Positions 1 through 7,665 of a DNA stretch of 10,362 bases are shown one piece after another. The position numbers and the translations under genes were made by a program. Position 1 is the first letter of the stretch. Every line of letters begins with the position of its first letter. Source of the DNA: Clostridia bacterium (GTDB lineage Bacteria; Bacillota_A; Clostridia; Christensenellales; Borkfalkiaceae); assembly GCA_017621955.1 (NCBI GenBank), contig JAGASB010000147.1, positions 1 to 10,362 on the forward strand, given 5' to 3'. Below the pieces are notes generated by a model. That model was given only the letters and a program-made list of their open reading frames with translations, made no database searches and had not been told where the DNA came from.

Positions 1-2836
1 CGACCTTTATCGTCGTGTTATCAACAGAAACAACCGTTTTAAGAAGTTGATGGAACTTGGTGCTCCTGAAATCATTATTAGAGACGAAAAGCGTATGCTT
101 CAAGAAGCAGTAGACGCTCTTATCGACAACGGTAGACGTGGAAAGGCAATAAGCGGTGCAGGTAACCGTGAACTTAAATCACTTTCTGCAATGCTCCGTG
201 GTAAACAAGGTCGTTTCCGTCAAAACTTACTTGGTAAACGTGTTGACTACTCTGGTCGTTCGGTTATCGTAGTAGGACCTGAACTTAAACTATATCAATG
301 TGGTTTGCCAAAAGAAATGGCAATCGAACTCTTCAAGCCGTTCGTAATGAAAAAGCTTGTTGAAAGCAACGTATGCCACAACATTAAAAACGCAAAGCGT
401 ACGGTAGAACGTGGTAAGGCAGTCGTTTGGGACGTTTTGGAAGAAGTTATCAAAGACCACCCCGTAATGCTCAACCGTGCACCTACGCTTCATAGACTTT
501 CTATTCAAGCGTTTGAACCCGTCCTTATCGAAGGTCGTGCAATCAAACTTCACCCGTTAGTATGTGGTGCGTTCAACGCCGACTTCGACGGTGACCAAAT
601 GGCAGTTCACGTTCCTTTATCAGTTGAAGCACAAGCAGAAGCAAGATTCTTGATGCTCGCATCAAACAACATCTTAAAACTTTCTGACGGTAAGCCTGTT
701 ATGTCCCCGTCACAAGATATGGTTATGGGTGCATATTACCTTACCATTTTAAGACGTAAGATTGGTGAAAAATACAACGAAAAGGGCAGAAAAGACGAAA
801 ACGGTACGGTTTATGGCGTACCTGAATACACCGTTTCATACACTTCTCCCGAAGAAGCCGTTATGGCTTACCAAACGGGTAAGATTAGATTACAAGACGA
901 AATTATCGTTCGCCGTACGGTAGAAGTTGACGGTGAAAAAATAACCGGTAGAGTTAAGACTTCGGTTGGTAAGATTATCTTCAACGAAGCAATTCCACAA
1001 AACTTAGGCTTTGTAGAAAGAAAAACCAAAGAAGATTATCTCAAATACGAAATTGATAAACTCACTGGTAAAAAAGACTTACAAAAGATTGTTGGCGCAT
1101 GCTTTAAGCGTCGTGGCGCAAGTTGTGCGGCAGACGTTCTTGATAAGATTAAGGCTCTTGGCTTTAAGTATTCAACCGTTGGCGCAATAACCACCAGCGT
1201 GTTCGATATGCACATGCCAAAAGATAAACAAGTTATCTTAAAAGAAGCAGAAGCGCACGTTCTTAAAGTTGAAAATCTTTACAAGAAAGGTTATATAACC
1301 GACGAAGAAAGATACAAAAAAGTCGTTTCTATTTGGAAGAAAGCAACCGACGATATCACCGATAAGCTAATGGGTACGCTTGATGAATTCAACCCGATAC
1401 TTATGATGGCTAACTCTGGTGCGCGTGGTTCAAAAGACCAAATTAAACAGCTTGCCGGTATGCGTGGTCTTATGACCGACCCGAACGGTAAAACTATTGA
1501 AATTCCGGTTAAATCTTGCTTCCGTGAAGGACTTTCAGTTCTTGAATACTTCATTTCTTCACACGGTGGACGTAAAGGTCTTGCCGATACGGCACTTAAA
1601 ACGGCTGACTCAGGTTACTTGACCCGTCGTTTAGTTGACGTTTCGCAAGAAGTTATCATCAAGGAAGACGACTGTTTTGCAAATGCAGGCGAAGCCGTTA
1701 AGGGTATCGTAGTATCTGCAATTAAAGACAGTTCGGGCGAAGTAATCGAAGGACTCCGTGACAGAATAGCAGGAAGATTTACCGTAAACGACATAATCAA
1801 CCCGACCACGGGCGAAGTTATGGTTAAAGCAAACGAAATGATTACCGAAGACGATGCTGACGCTATCGTTGCAGTAGGTATTGAATCGGTAGAAATCAGA
1901 AGCGTATTCACCTGTAAGTCAAAGACTGGTGTATGTGCAAAATGTTATGGTAAAAACATGTCTAACAACAATCCCGTTCAGATTGGTGAAGCAGTTGGTA
2001 TTATCGCTGCACAGTCAATCGGTGAACCGGGTACACAGCTTACCATGCGTACCTTCCACACCGGTGGTATCGCATCTACGGGCGACATTACGCAAGGTCT
2101 TCCTAGGGTTGAAGAACTCTTCGAAGCACGTAAGCCCAAACACGCTGCAATCGTTTGTGAACACAGCGGTGAAGTTGAAATTGAAGAAAAGGATAAAATC
2201 ATACACGTTATCGTTAAACCCGACGACGGTGGTAAACCCGAAGATTACGTTATTCCTTTTGGAACGGGCGTTATCGTTAAGACGGGTGACAGGGTTGAAC
2301 CAGGTTCAATTCTTACCAACGGTTCAGTATATCCGCAAGATATCTTAAAGACCAAGGGTATCAAGGGCGTTCAAGACTATATCCTTAAAGAAATTCAAAG
2401 CGTTTACCGTTCACAAGGCGTTGACATTAACGATAAGCACGTTGAAATTATCGTTCGTCAAATGATGAAGAAAGTTCAGGTTGAAAACCCAGGCGGAACG
2501 GATATTCTTCCCGGTGAAAAACTTGACGTTCATAGGTTTGAAGAAGAAACCATTAACGCTCTTGAAAACGGACTTACGCCACCGCAAGGTAAGAGAATCT
2601 TGCTCGGTATCACCAAGGCAGCGCTTGCAAAAGAAAGCTTCTTGTCAGCAGCGTCATTCCAAGAAACCGCAAGAGTTCTTACCGAAGCCGCAATCAAGAA
2701 CAAAGTTGACCCACTTGTCGGTCTTAAAGAAAACGTTATTATCGGTAAACTTATCCCCGCAGGTACGGGTATTAGGGACTATAAGAACGTTTCACCACAA
2801 ACGGTTATCCAAAGGTCAACGGAAGTTGTCGAATAA
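1..2836 (+). CDS. rpoC: DNA-directed RNA polymerase subunit beta' (5'-truncated by the window edge)
   Basis: This is the largest RNA polymerase subunit, which carries the catalytic magnesium site. The reading frame is open from base 2, so the protein continues upstream of the window; 944 residues are visible and roughly the first 250-300 (including the N-terminal zinc finger) are missing. The visible part opens at the rudder ([12 protein letters not shown]). It then has the switch-2 segment [12 protein letters not shown], the Mg-binding NADFDGD motif at 575-595, the F-loop/bridge-helix block ending GYLTRR at about 1440-1630, and the trigger loop [10 protein letters not shown] with its histidine at 2057-2059. 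The four cysteines of the second zinc site are present (codons at 1673, 1913, 1934, 1943). The C-terminus ends in the family's [13 protein letters not shown] segment plus a short tail. No large lineage insertion or frameshift is seen. A TTG at 47 and an ATG at 50 lie inside the conserved rudder and are not starts. Confidence 0.98.
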   Translation, partial: DLYRRVINRNNRFKKLMELGAPEIIIRDEKRMLQEAVDALIDNGRRGKAISGAGNRELKSLSAMLRGKQGRFRQNLLGKRVDYSGRSVIVVGPELKLYQCGLPKEMAIELFKPFVMKKLVESNVCHNIKNAKRTVERGKAVVWDVLEEVIKDHPVMLNRAPTLHRLSIQAFEPVLIEGRAIKLHPLVCGAFNADFDGDQMAVHVPLSVEAQAEARFLMLASNNILKLSDGKPVMSPSQDMVMGAYYLTILRRKIGEKYNEKGRKDENGTVYGVPEYTVSYTSPEEAVMAYQTGKIRLQDEIIVRRTVEVDGEKITGRVKTSVGKIIFNEAIPQNLGFVERKTKEDYLKYEIDKLTGKKDLQKIVGACFKRRGASCAADVLDKIKALGFKYSTVGAITTSVFDMHMPKDKQVILKEAEAHVLKVENLYKKGYITDEERYKKVVSIWKKATDDITDKLMGTLDEFNPILMMANSGARGSKDQIKQLAGMRGLMTDPNGKTIEIPVKSCFREGLSVLEYFISSHGGRKGLADTALKTADSGYLTRRLVDVSQEVIIKEDDCFANAGEAVKGIVVSAIKDSSGEVIEGLRDRIAGRFTVNDIINPTTGEVMVKANEMITEDDADAIVAVGIESVEIRSVFTCKSKTGVCAKCYGKNMSNNNPVQIGEAVGIIAAQSIGEPGTQLTMRTFHTGGIASTGDITQGLPRVEELFEARKPKHAAIVCEHSGEVEIEEKDKIIHVIVKPDDGGKPEDYVIPFGTGVIVKTGDRVEPGSILTNGSVYPQDILKTKGIKGVQDYILKEIQSVYRSQGVDINDKHVEIIVRQMMKKVQVENPGGTDILPGEKLDVHRFEEETINALENGLTPPQGKRILLGITKAALAKESFLSAASFQETARVLTEAAIKNKVDPLVGLKENVIIGKLIPAGTGIRDYKNVSPQTVIQRSTEVVE

Positions 2837-2879
2837 AGCGATTTAGGTCAAAAAAAGGTTTATTTCCTATACATTTTGT

Positions 2880-2908
2880 TTGACTAAAAACGTAATATTT
2901 GGTAAAAT
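2880..2908 (+). promoter_or_regulatory. Sigma-A-type promoter for rpsL / str operon
   Basis: A TTGACT -35 box (2880-2885) and a TAAAAT -10 box (2903-2908) are separated by exactly 17 bases, 44 bases after the rpoC stop. Predicted transcription start is near 2915. It implies that rpsL and downstream genes can be transcribed independently of rpoBC. I see no intrinsic terminator between the rpoC stop and this promoter, so read-through from rpoC is also likely. The boxes are seen directly; activity is inferred. Confidence 0.8.
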
Positions 2909-2916
2909 TATTATCT

Positions 2917-2936
2917 GGCGGGTAAGTTTACCCGCC
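2917..2936 (+). promoter_or_regulatory. Strong hairpin at the predicted 5' end of the rpsL mRNA
   Basis: The arms GGCGGGTAA (2917-2925) and TTACCCGCC (2928-2936) are perfect inverted complements; as RNA this gives an 8-bp GC-rich stem with a 4-nt AGUU loop. It begins about 2 nt after the predicted transcription start. No T-run follows (GATTAAAC), so it is not a canonical intrinsic terminator for rpoC. Likely roles are 5'-end protection of the mRNA or a binding site for a regulator, either as DNA palindrome or as RNA. The role is inference. Confidence 0.6.
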
Positions 2937-2952
2937 GATTAAACACGTTTCT

Positions 2953-2978
2953 AAAACGGAAGTTTCCGAATCCGTTTT
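2953..2978 (+). promoter_or_regulatory. Second leader stem-loop upstream of rpsL
   Basis: AAAACGGA (2953-2960) pairs with TCCGTTTT (2971-2978), an 8-bp stem with a 10-nt loop. A competing smaller hairpin uses CGGAA (2957-2961) and TTCCG (2964-2968), so the two folds cannot coexist. The stem ends about 20 nt before the rpsL ribosome binding site (TAAGGAGGTG, 2997-3006). It may be part of a translational control leader; this is inference from base pairing only. Confidence 0.4.
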
Positions 2979-3010
2979 CTGAATATCCGAAAAAAATAAG
3001 GAGGTGCGAT

Positions 3011-3382
3011 ATGCCTACAATTCAACAGTTAATCAGACAAGGCAGAGAAAAAGCAACTTACAAGTCAAAATCACCAGCATTAGACGAATGTCCCCAAAAG
3101 CGTGGCGTATGCTTGTCAGTTACCACAACTACTCCGAAGAAGCCTAACTCAGCTCTTCGTAAAATTGCCCGTGTGCGTTTGACCAACAAAGCAGAAGGTA
3201 TCGTTTACATCCCCGGTGAAGGTCACAACCTTCAAGAACACAGCTCTGTTCTTATCCGTGGTGGTAGGGTTAAAGACTTACCTGGTGTAAGATATCACAT
3301 TATTCGTGGCGCTCTTGATACCGCAGGCGTTGCAAAACGTCGTCAAGCTAGGTCAAAATACGGCGCTAAGAGACCTAAATAA
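3011..3382 (+). CDS. rpsL: 30S ribosomal protein S12
   Basis: S12 sits at the interface of the 30S decoding centre and takes part in tRNA selection accuracy. The 123-residue product aligns without gaps to the E. coli-length protein: PQKRGVC (28-34), [11 protein letters not shown] (41-51), GHNLQEHS (71-78), [14 protein letters not shown] (83-96) and C-terminal [10 protein letters not shown]. It lacks the roughly 13-residue insertion of Bacillus S12, as is usual in Clostridia. Lys43, Lys88 and Pro91, the positions classically altered in streptomycin resistance or dependence, are unaltered. Asp89, the residue methylthiolated by RimO in some bacteria, is present. Two stretches are unusual: CLSVTTTT where CTRV/CTVV is typical, and [12 protein letters not shown] where NGFEVTAYIPG is typical. 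The ATG follows a strong ribosome binding site (GGAGG, 3000-3004) by 6 nt. It is first in the str group and separated from rpsG by an unusually long structured gap. Confidence 0.98.
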   Translation: MPTIQQLIRQGREKATYKSKSPALDECPQKRGVCLSVTTTTPKKPNSALRKIARVRLTNKAEGIVYIPGEGHNLQEHSSVLIRGGRVKDLPGVRYHIIRGALDTAGVAKRRQARSKYGAKRPK

Positions 3383-3426
3383 GTTTAATTAAAACAGTAG
3401 AACTTAAACTTAAACAACAAAAGACA

Positions 3427-3472
3427 CCTACTTATAATCGGAATATTCGGAAAATTAACCCGATTTGGTAGG
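3427..3472 (+). promoter_or_regulatory. Nested stem-loop, first element of the rpsL-rpsG structured spacer
   Basis: CCTAC (3427-3431) pairs with GTAGG (3468-3472), and just inside, AATCGG (3436-3441) pairs with CCGATT (3460-3465), leaving a small asymmetric internal loop and an apical loop containing the palindrome GAATATTC. Two stacked helices in proper nested order in a non-coding spacer argue for a real RNA structure. A perfect TATAAT overlaps its left arm (3433-3438), so part of the signal could instead be a promoter. The functional reading is inference. Confidence 0.45.
3433..3438 (+). promoter_or_regulatory. Possible -10 box of an internal promoter ahead of rpsG
   Basis: TATAAT matches the sigma-A -10 consensus exactly. 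The best -35 at 17-bp spacing is TTAAAC (3410-3415), only three of six matches, and there is no TG extension. If active, transcription would start near 3445 and supply rpsG-fusA separately from rpsL. The weak -35 keeps this tentative. Confidence 0.25.
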
Positions 3473-3473
3473 C

Positions 3474-3530
3474 AGTATGTCGAAAGACAGAAGGTTCGCT
3501 ACCTATATTTAGGCAAGCGATAGCTGTACT
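3474..3530 (+). promoter_or_regulatory. Candidate three-way-junction RNA ahead of rpsG (possible S7 autoregulatory site)
   Basis: AGTA (3474-3477) can pair with TACT (3527-3530), enclosing two hairpins. The first is TGTC-GAAA-GACA (3478-3489), a GNRA tetraloop. The second is TCGCT (3496-3500) with AGCGA (3516-3520), capped by CCTA (3502-3505) with TAGG (3510-3513). The closing helix is short and has an alternative register (3472-3476 with 3523-3527). In E. coli S7 binds the rpsL-rpsG intercistronic mRNA and represses translation there. A structured spacer at the same place is consistent with an analogous control, but identity with that site is inference. Confidence 0.45.
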
Positions 3531-3535
3531 AAAAC

Positions 3536-3571
3536 AAGGGTTTACCCTTAAAGAGCACTAAATTTAAGTGC
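3536..3571 (+). promoter_or_regulatory. Two small hairpins just upstream of the rpsG ribosome binding site
   Basis: AAGGG-TTTA-CCCTT (3536-3549) and GCACT-(7 nt)-AGTGC (3555-3571) are short stem-loops lying directly before the AAAGGAGGA ribosome binding site at 3581-3589. Neither is followed by a T-run, so they are not intrinsic terminators. They extend the structured part of the spacer to within 10 nt of the ribosome binding site and could modulate rpsG initiation. Each stem is only 5 bp, so individually they are weak evidence. Confidence 0.3.
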
Positions 3572-3596
3572 AAAAAATTTAAAGGAGGATTTAATT

Positions 3597-4067
3597 ATGC
3601 CAAGAAGAGGCAATATTGCAAAAAGAGACGTTTTGCCCGATCCCGTGTATAGCGATAAGGTTGTAACCAAACTTATCAACCAAGTTATGCTCGATGGTAA
3701 AAAGGGTATTGCGCAAGGCATTGTTTACGAAGCGTTTACATCCGCTGCTGAAAAAGTCGGCGCTGATGCAAAAGAAATGTTCGTTCAAGCGCTCAACAAC
3801 ATCATGCCTATGGTAGAAGTAAAAGCAAGGAGAGTCGGTGGTGCAAACTATCAAGTTCCTATCGAAATCCGCGCTGAAAGAAGACAGACGCTTGCAATCA
3901 GATGGTTGGTTGCCGCAGCAAGAAAGAGAGGCGAAAGAGAAATGGCTGCTCGTCTTGCAGGTGAACTTGTTGACGCTTTCAACAACACCGGTAGCGCTGT
4001 TAAGAAGAAAGAAGATACTCACAGAATGGCGGAAGCAAACAAGGCATTCGCACATTTCAGATTTTAA
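3597..4067 (+). CDS. rpsG: 30S ribosomal protein S7
   Basis: S7 is a primary 16S rRNA-binding protein that nucleates assembly of the 30S head and lines the E-site/mRNA exit. The 156-residue product has the family's usual length and landmarks: [18 protein letters not shown] at the N-terminus, [11 protein letters not shown] (27-37), [24 protein letters not shown] around residue 65-87, [11 protein letters not shown] (95-105) and C-terminal [21 protein letters not shown]. The start is fixed by the conserved N-terminus and by AAAGGAGGA (3581-3589), 7 nt before the ATG. It lies 214 nt after rpsL, across a spacer rich in inverted repeats, and 18 nt before fusA, with which it is almost certainly co-transcribed. 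In other bacteria S7 is the translational repressor of the str operon, which makes the upstream spacer the natural place for feedback. The complementary strand has a long open frame across the gene, which is a shadow. Confidence 0.98.
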   Translation: MPRRGNIAKRDVLPDPVYSDKVVTKLINQVMLDGKKGIAQGIVYEAFTSAAEKVGADAKEMFVQALNNIMPMVEVKARRVGGANYQVPIEIRAERRQTLAIRWLVAAARKRGEREMAARLAGELVDAFNNTGSAVKKKEDTHRMAEANKAFAHFRF

Positions 4068-4085
4068 TTTGGGAGATACAACATT

Positions 4086-6155
4086 ATGCCGAGAGATTTT
4101 GATTTAGGTGTAACTAGAAATATAGGTATAATGGCGCACATCGACGCTGGTAAAACCACTACTACCGAACGTATTTTGTTCTATACCGGTAAAACCCATA
4201 AGTTAGGCGAAACCCACGAAGGTGGCGCTACTATGGACTGGATGGTTCAGGAACAGGAACGTGGTATTACCATTACGTCTGCTGCGACCACTTGCTATTG
4301 GAAAGGACACCGTATTAACATTATTGATACCCCCGGACACGTTGACTTCACCGTAGAAGTTGAAAGGTCACTCCGTGTTCTTGACGGCGCCGTTGCAACT
4401 TTCTGTGCAAAGGGCGGTGTTGAACCCCAAAGTGAAACGGTTTGGAGACAAGCAGATAAGTATAAAGTCCCCAGAATAGCATACGTTAACAAGATGGATA
4501 TTAACGGCGCTAACTATGATAACGCTATTAATATGATGAAAGAAAGACTTCACACGAACGCTCTTCCTATCATTCTTCCCATCGGTAAAGAAGATACTTT
4601 CAAAGGTATCGTTGACGTTATTACAAGAAAAGCATATATCTATCTTGACGATTTAGGTAAAGAAATCGACGTTACCGACGTTCCCGCAGACATGCAAGAT
4701 AAAGTTGAAGAATGCAGAGCGCAGGTAGTTGAAATCGCTGCTGAAATGGACGACGCTTTAATGGAAAAATATTTCGAAGAAGGCGACCTTCCCGTTGAAG
4801 ATATTAAGAAAGGCTTGCGTGCTGCAACGCTCGCTATGAAAGTAACGCCTGTTCTTTGCGGTTCTTCTTACAGAAACAAAGGTGTTCAAAACCTTCTTGA
4901 CGCCGTTGTTGATTATCTCCCTAGTCCTTTGGACGTAGGTGCTGTAAGCGGTCTTAATACGAAAGGCGAAGAAACTACAAGAGAACCAGGTGACGACCAA
5001 CCGTTCAGTGGTCTTGCATTTAAGATTATGACCGACCCGTTTGTTGGTAAACTTGCTTTCTTCCGTGCTTATTCGGGTGTATTAAAAACTGGTTCTTACG
5101 TTTACAATAGTGTAAAGGGTAAGAGAGAACGTGTAGGTCGTATTCTTCGTATGCACGCTAACCACAGAGAAGAAGTTGACGCTGTATATTCAGGTGAAAT
5201 TTGCGCTATCGTTGGTTTAAAAGATACCACCACAGGTGATACCCTTTGCGATGAAAACAGTCAAATTATACTTGAACAAATGGAATTCCCAGACCCCGTT
5301 ATCAACGTAGCTATTGAACCTAAGACCAAAGCTGGTCAAGAAAAAATGGGACTTGCTCTTGCAAAACTTGCAGAAGAAGACCCCACGTTCAAGGCTTATA
5401 CTGACCAAGAAACCGGTCAAACCATTATCGCTGGTATGGGTGAATTACACCTTGAAATTATCGTTGACAGATTGCTCCGTGAATTTAGGGTTGAAGCAAA
5501 CGTAGGTAAGCCACAAGTTTCTTATAAGGAAACTATTAGACAAGCTGTTGAAGCAGAAGGCTTATTCAAACGTCAATCTGGTGGTCACGGTCAGTACGGT
5601 CACTGTAAAATTCGTCTTGAACCACAAGAACCTGGTAAAGGATACGAATTCGTTGATGAAACCGTTGGTGGTTCAATTCCTAAGGAATTTATCCAACCTA
5701 TCAACAAGGGTATCCAAGAAGCAAGTAAGAACGGTATTTTGGCAGGATACGAAGTCGTTGACTTTAAGGTAACCGTTTACGACGGTAGCTATCACGACGT
5801 TGACTCGTCAGAAATGGCGTTCAAGATTGCAGGTTCAATGGCTCTTAAAGACGGTCTTGCAAAAGCAAAGAGCGTACTCTTAGAACCGGTTATGAAAGTT
5901 GAAATCGTAACGCCCGATGATTACTTCGGTGACCTTATGGGTAACGTTACCGCACGTCGTGGTATTATCCAAGGCACTGACGACAGAAACGGCGTAAAGG
6001 TTATCGACGCTCACATTCCACTAGCAGAAATGTTCGGTTACGCAACCGACCTTCGTTCAAGAACACAAGGTCGTGGTAACTACACGATGCAATTCTCACA
6101 CTATTCTGAAGTACCTAAATCGGTTGCAGAAAAGATTATGGGAAAAAAGGCGTAA
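4086..6155 (+). CDS. fusA: Translation elongation factor G
   Basis: EF-G is the GTPase that drives tRNA/mRNA translocation on the ribosome and, with RRF, recycling of post-termination ribosomes. The 689-residue product has all expected parts. The GTP-binding motifs are AHIDAGKT (17-24), RGITIT (59-64), DTPGH (81-85) and NKMD (135-138), with the G5 loop near CGSS (258-261). A beta-barrel domain II spans about 300-400, domain III about 405-480, domain IV about 481-605 with the decoding-site tip GSYHDVDSS (567-575), and domain V runs to the end. The length is typical and no key residue is missing. [11 protein letters not shown] (107-116 region) and NKMDI are common in clostridial EF-G. The start is supported by GGGAG at 4071-4075, 10 nt before the ATG. 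It follows rpsG by 18 nt in the same transcript; tuf follows but has its own promoter. I see no sign of a specialised EF-G paralogue such as TetM-type protection proteins. Confidence 0.98.
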   Translation: MPRDFDLGVTRNIGIMAHIDAGKTTTTERILFYTGKTHKLGETHEGGATMDWMVQEQERGITITSAATTCYWKGHRINIIDTPGHVDFTVEVERSLRVLDGAVATFCAKGGVEPQSETVWRQADKYKVPRIAYVNKMDINGANYDNAINMMKERLHTNALPIILPIGKEDTFKGIVDVITRKAYIYLDDLGKEIDVTDVPADMQDKVEECRAQVVEIAAEMDDALMEKYFEEGDLPVEDIKKGLRAATLAMKVTPVLCGSSYRNKGVQNLLDAVVDYLPSPLDVGAVSGLNTKGEETTREPGDDQPFSGLAFKIMTDPFVGKLAFFRAYSGVLKTGSYVYNSVKGKRERVGRILRMHANHREEVDAVYSGEICAIVGLKDTTTGDTLCDENSQIILEQMEFPDPVINVAIEPKTKAGQEKMGLALAKLAEEDPTFKAYTDQETGQTIIAGMGELHLEIIVDRLLREFRVEANVGKPQVSYKETIRQAVEAEGLFKRQSGGHGQYGHCKIRLEPQEPGKGYEFVDETVGGSIPKEFIQPINKGIQEASKNGILAGYEVVDFKVTVYDGSYHDVDSSEMAFKIAGSMALKDGLAKAKSVLLEPVMKVEIVTPDDYFGDLMGNVTARRGIIQGTDDRNGVKVIDAHIPLAEMFGYATDLRSRTQGRGNYTMQFSHYSEVPKSVAEKIMGKKA

Positions 6156-6162
6156 TTAACTG

Positions 6163-6191
6163 TTGACAATTTAGAATATTTATTGTAAAAT
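6163..6191 (+). promoter_or_regulatory. Strong sigma-A-type promoter for tuf
   Basis: TTGACA (6163-6168) matches the -35 consensus exactly and TAAAAT (6186-6191) the -10 in five of six positions, with a 17-bp spacer. It starts 8 bases after the fusA stop. Predicted start is near 6198, giving a roughly 73-nt leader that is very A-rich and looks unstructured, as expected for a highly translated mRNA. There is no terminator after fusA, so tuf is probably also reached by read-through. Confidence 0.85.
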
Positions 6192-6270
6192 AGAGTTACG
6201 TTGTAAAAATATTAAAAAAAAACAAATAAAATAAAAAAATATAATTATTGAAAATTTGGAGGAAACTATA

Positions 6271-7488
6271 ATGGCAAAGGCTAAATTCGAAAGAAACAAA
6301 CCGCACATTAACATCGGTACTATCGGCCACGTTGACCACGGCAAAACCACCCTTACCGCTGCAATCACCATGACTATGGCTGCTAAGGGTCAAGCTAAGA
6401 AAATGAAGTATGACGAAATCGATAAGGCACCGGAAGAAAAGGCAAGAGGTATTACAATTAACACCTCACACGTTGAATATGAAACTGCAAACCGTCACTA
6501 TGCACACGTTGACTGCCCCGGACACGCTGACTACGTTAAGAACATGATTACCGGTGCTGCTCAAATGGACGGCGCAATCCTTGTTGTTGCTGCTACCGAT
6601 GGACCCATGCCCCAGACCAGAGAACACATTCTTCTCGCTCGTCAGGTTGGCGTTCCCTATATCGTAGTATTCATGAACAAATGTGACCAACTCGACGACC
6701 CAGAACTTTTGGAACTCGTTGAAATGGAAATCAGAGAACTTCTCTCTGAATATGGCTTCCCCGGAGACGATACCCCCATCATCAAGGGTTCTGCTCTTAA
6801 AGCGCTTGAAGTTGCTCAAGCAAACGAAGGCGACGCTGTATTAAACGCACCTGAAACTCAATGCATTAAAGAACTTATGGCTGCTGTTGATAGTTATATC
6901 CCTGCTCCTGAACGTGACGATGCGAAACCCTTCCTTCTCCCTGTAGAAGACGTATTCACGATTTCTGGTCGTGGTACCGTTGCTACCGGCCGTGTAGAAA
7001 GAGGTGTTGCACACGTAAACGACCCTGCTGAAATCGTTGGTCTTTCTGAAGAATCAAGAAACACCGTTATTACCGGTCTTGAAATGTTCAGAAAACTTCT
7101 TGACGAAGCACAAGCAGGTGACAACGTTGGTGCTCTTCTCCGTGGTATCGACAAAAAGGATATCGAACGTGGACAAGTTATCGCTAAACCCGGTACTGTT
7201 AAACCCCACACCGTATTTGAAGGTCAAGTTTATATCCTTACCAAAGAAGAAGGTGGCCGTCACACCCCGTTCTTCAACAACTATCGTCCCCAGTTCTATT
7301 TCAGAACTACCGACGTTACCGGTTCAATCAAACTTCCTGAAGGCGTAGAAATGGTTATGCCTGGCGATAACATCAAAATGGACGTTGAACTCATCACCCC
7401 GATTGCTATGGAAGAAGGTCTCCGTTTCGCTATCCGTGAAGGCGGCAGAACCGTTGGTTCAGGCGTTGTTTCTAAAATCGTTAAATAA
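6271..7488 (+). CDS. tuf: Translation elongation factor Tu
   Basis: EF-Tu delivers aminoacyl-tRNA to the ribosomal A site as a GTP-bound complex. The 405-residue product carries GHVDHGKT (19-26), the RGITIN effector loop (59-64), DCPGH (81-85), NKCD (136-139) and the SAL loop (174-176). Barrel domains II (about 220-305) and III (about 306-405) follow, with [24 protein letters not shown] in domain III. It is about 8-11 residues longer than usual; the extra material is [18 protein letters not shown] (about 180-197), at the end of the G domain before SYIPAPERD. The start is set at the ATG that gives the conserved [18 protein letters not shown]-terminus, 8 nt after GGAGG (6258-6262). An in-frame TTG at 6256 overlaps that ribosome binding site and is rejected. 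It has its own promoter and an intrinsic terminator, so it can be expressed above the rest of the str genes. Codon usage is strongly restricted, as expected for an abundant protein. Confidence 0.98.
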   Translation: MAKAKFERNKPHINIGTIGHVDHGKTTLTAAITMTMAAKGQAKKMKYDEIDKAPEEKARGITINTSHVEYETANRHYAHVDCPGHADYVKNMITGAAQMDGAILVVAATDGPMPQTREHILLARQVGVPYIVVFMNKCDQLDDPELLELVEMEIRELLSEYGFPGDDTPIIKGSALKALEVAQANEGDAVLNAPETQCIKELMAAVDSYIPAPERDDAKPFLLPVEDVFTISGRGTVATGRVERGVAHVNDPAEIVGLSEESRNTVITGLEMFRKLLDEAQAGDNVGALLRGIDKKDIERGQVIAKPGTVKPHTVFEGQVYILTKEEGGRHTPFFNNYRPQFYFRTTDVTGSIKLPEGVEMVMPGDNIKMDVELITPIAMEEGLRFAIREGGRTVGSGVVSKIVK

Positions 7489-7520
7489 TTAACTTTTAAG
7501 GAAAAACTTAATTTAAGAAT

Positions 7521-7549
7521 AAAGGCGTAGAAAAATTCTACGCCTTTTT
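7521..7549 (+). terminator. Rho-independent terminator of tuf / str operon
   Basis: AAAGGCGTAGAA (7521-7532) and TTCTACGCCTTT (7536-7547) form a perfect 12-bp stem with a 3-nt loop, merging into a T5 run (7545-7549). It lies 32 bases after the tuf stop. This is a textbook intrinsic terminator and separates the translation genes from the unit to the right. Confidence 0.95.
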
Positions 7550-7586
7550 CATTGTGATTTTTTAGGTAATAGTTTTAAAAAAAATA

Positions 7587-7615
7587 TTGACAGGTGGCAT
7601 ATAATATGTTAATAT
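7587..7615 (+). promoter_or_regulatory. Extended -10 promoter for the membrane-protein/lemA unit
   Basis: TTGACA (7587-7592) is followed after 17 bases by TAATAT (7610-7615), preceded by the TGn extension (TG at 7607-7608). Predicted start is near 7622, giving a leader of about 44 nt. A perfect TATAAT at 7600-7605 lies only 7 bases from the -35 and has no usable -35 of its own, so it is probably not the -10. Confidence 0.7.
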
Positions 7616-7665
7616 ATCGTAAAGAATAGTTTACTGTTTTTTTACGGCTTTTACAGGAGAAAAGG

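Noticed and set aside
47..52. TTG/ATG start codons near the window start
   Set aside because: They fall inside the conserved beta' rudder with the frame open upstream to the window edge, so the gene is truncated, not started here.
1929..2348. 139-residue + strand frame within rpoC
   Set aside because: It is an out-of-frame shadow of a highly conserved rpoC region (trigger loop and zinc-site segment).
2917..2936. Palindrome read as the rpoBC terminator
   Set aside because: It lacks a following T-run and lies downstream of a strong promoter, so a leader hairpin or operator fits better.
3591..4055. 154-residue open frame on the - strand
   Set aside because: It lies entirely antisense to rpsG and mirrors its codon bias; there is no ribosome binding site or domain pattern.
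6256..6270. Upstream TTG start for tuf giving five extra residues
   Set aside because: The TTG overlaps the GGAGG ribosome binding site of the ATG at 6271, and the conserved EF-Tu N-terminus begins at that ATG.
7600..7605. Perfect TATAAT as the -10 box of the 595-aa protein gene
   Set aside because: It is only 7 bases from the TTGACA and has no suitable -35 at normal spacing; TGTTAATAT at 7607-7615 fits better.
7618..7654. Repeated GTAAA/TTTAC segments in the leader of the 595-aa protein gene
   Set aside because: The pairings are 5-6 bp, AT-rich and have several equal registers in a T-rich leader; chance is likely.
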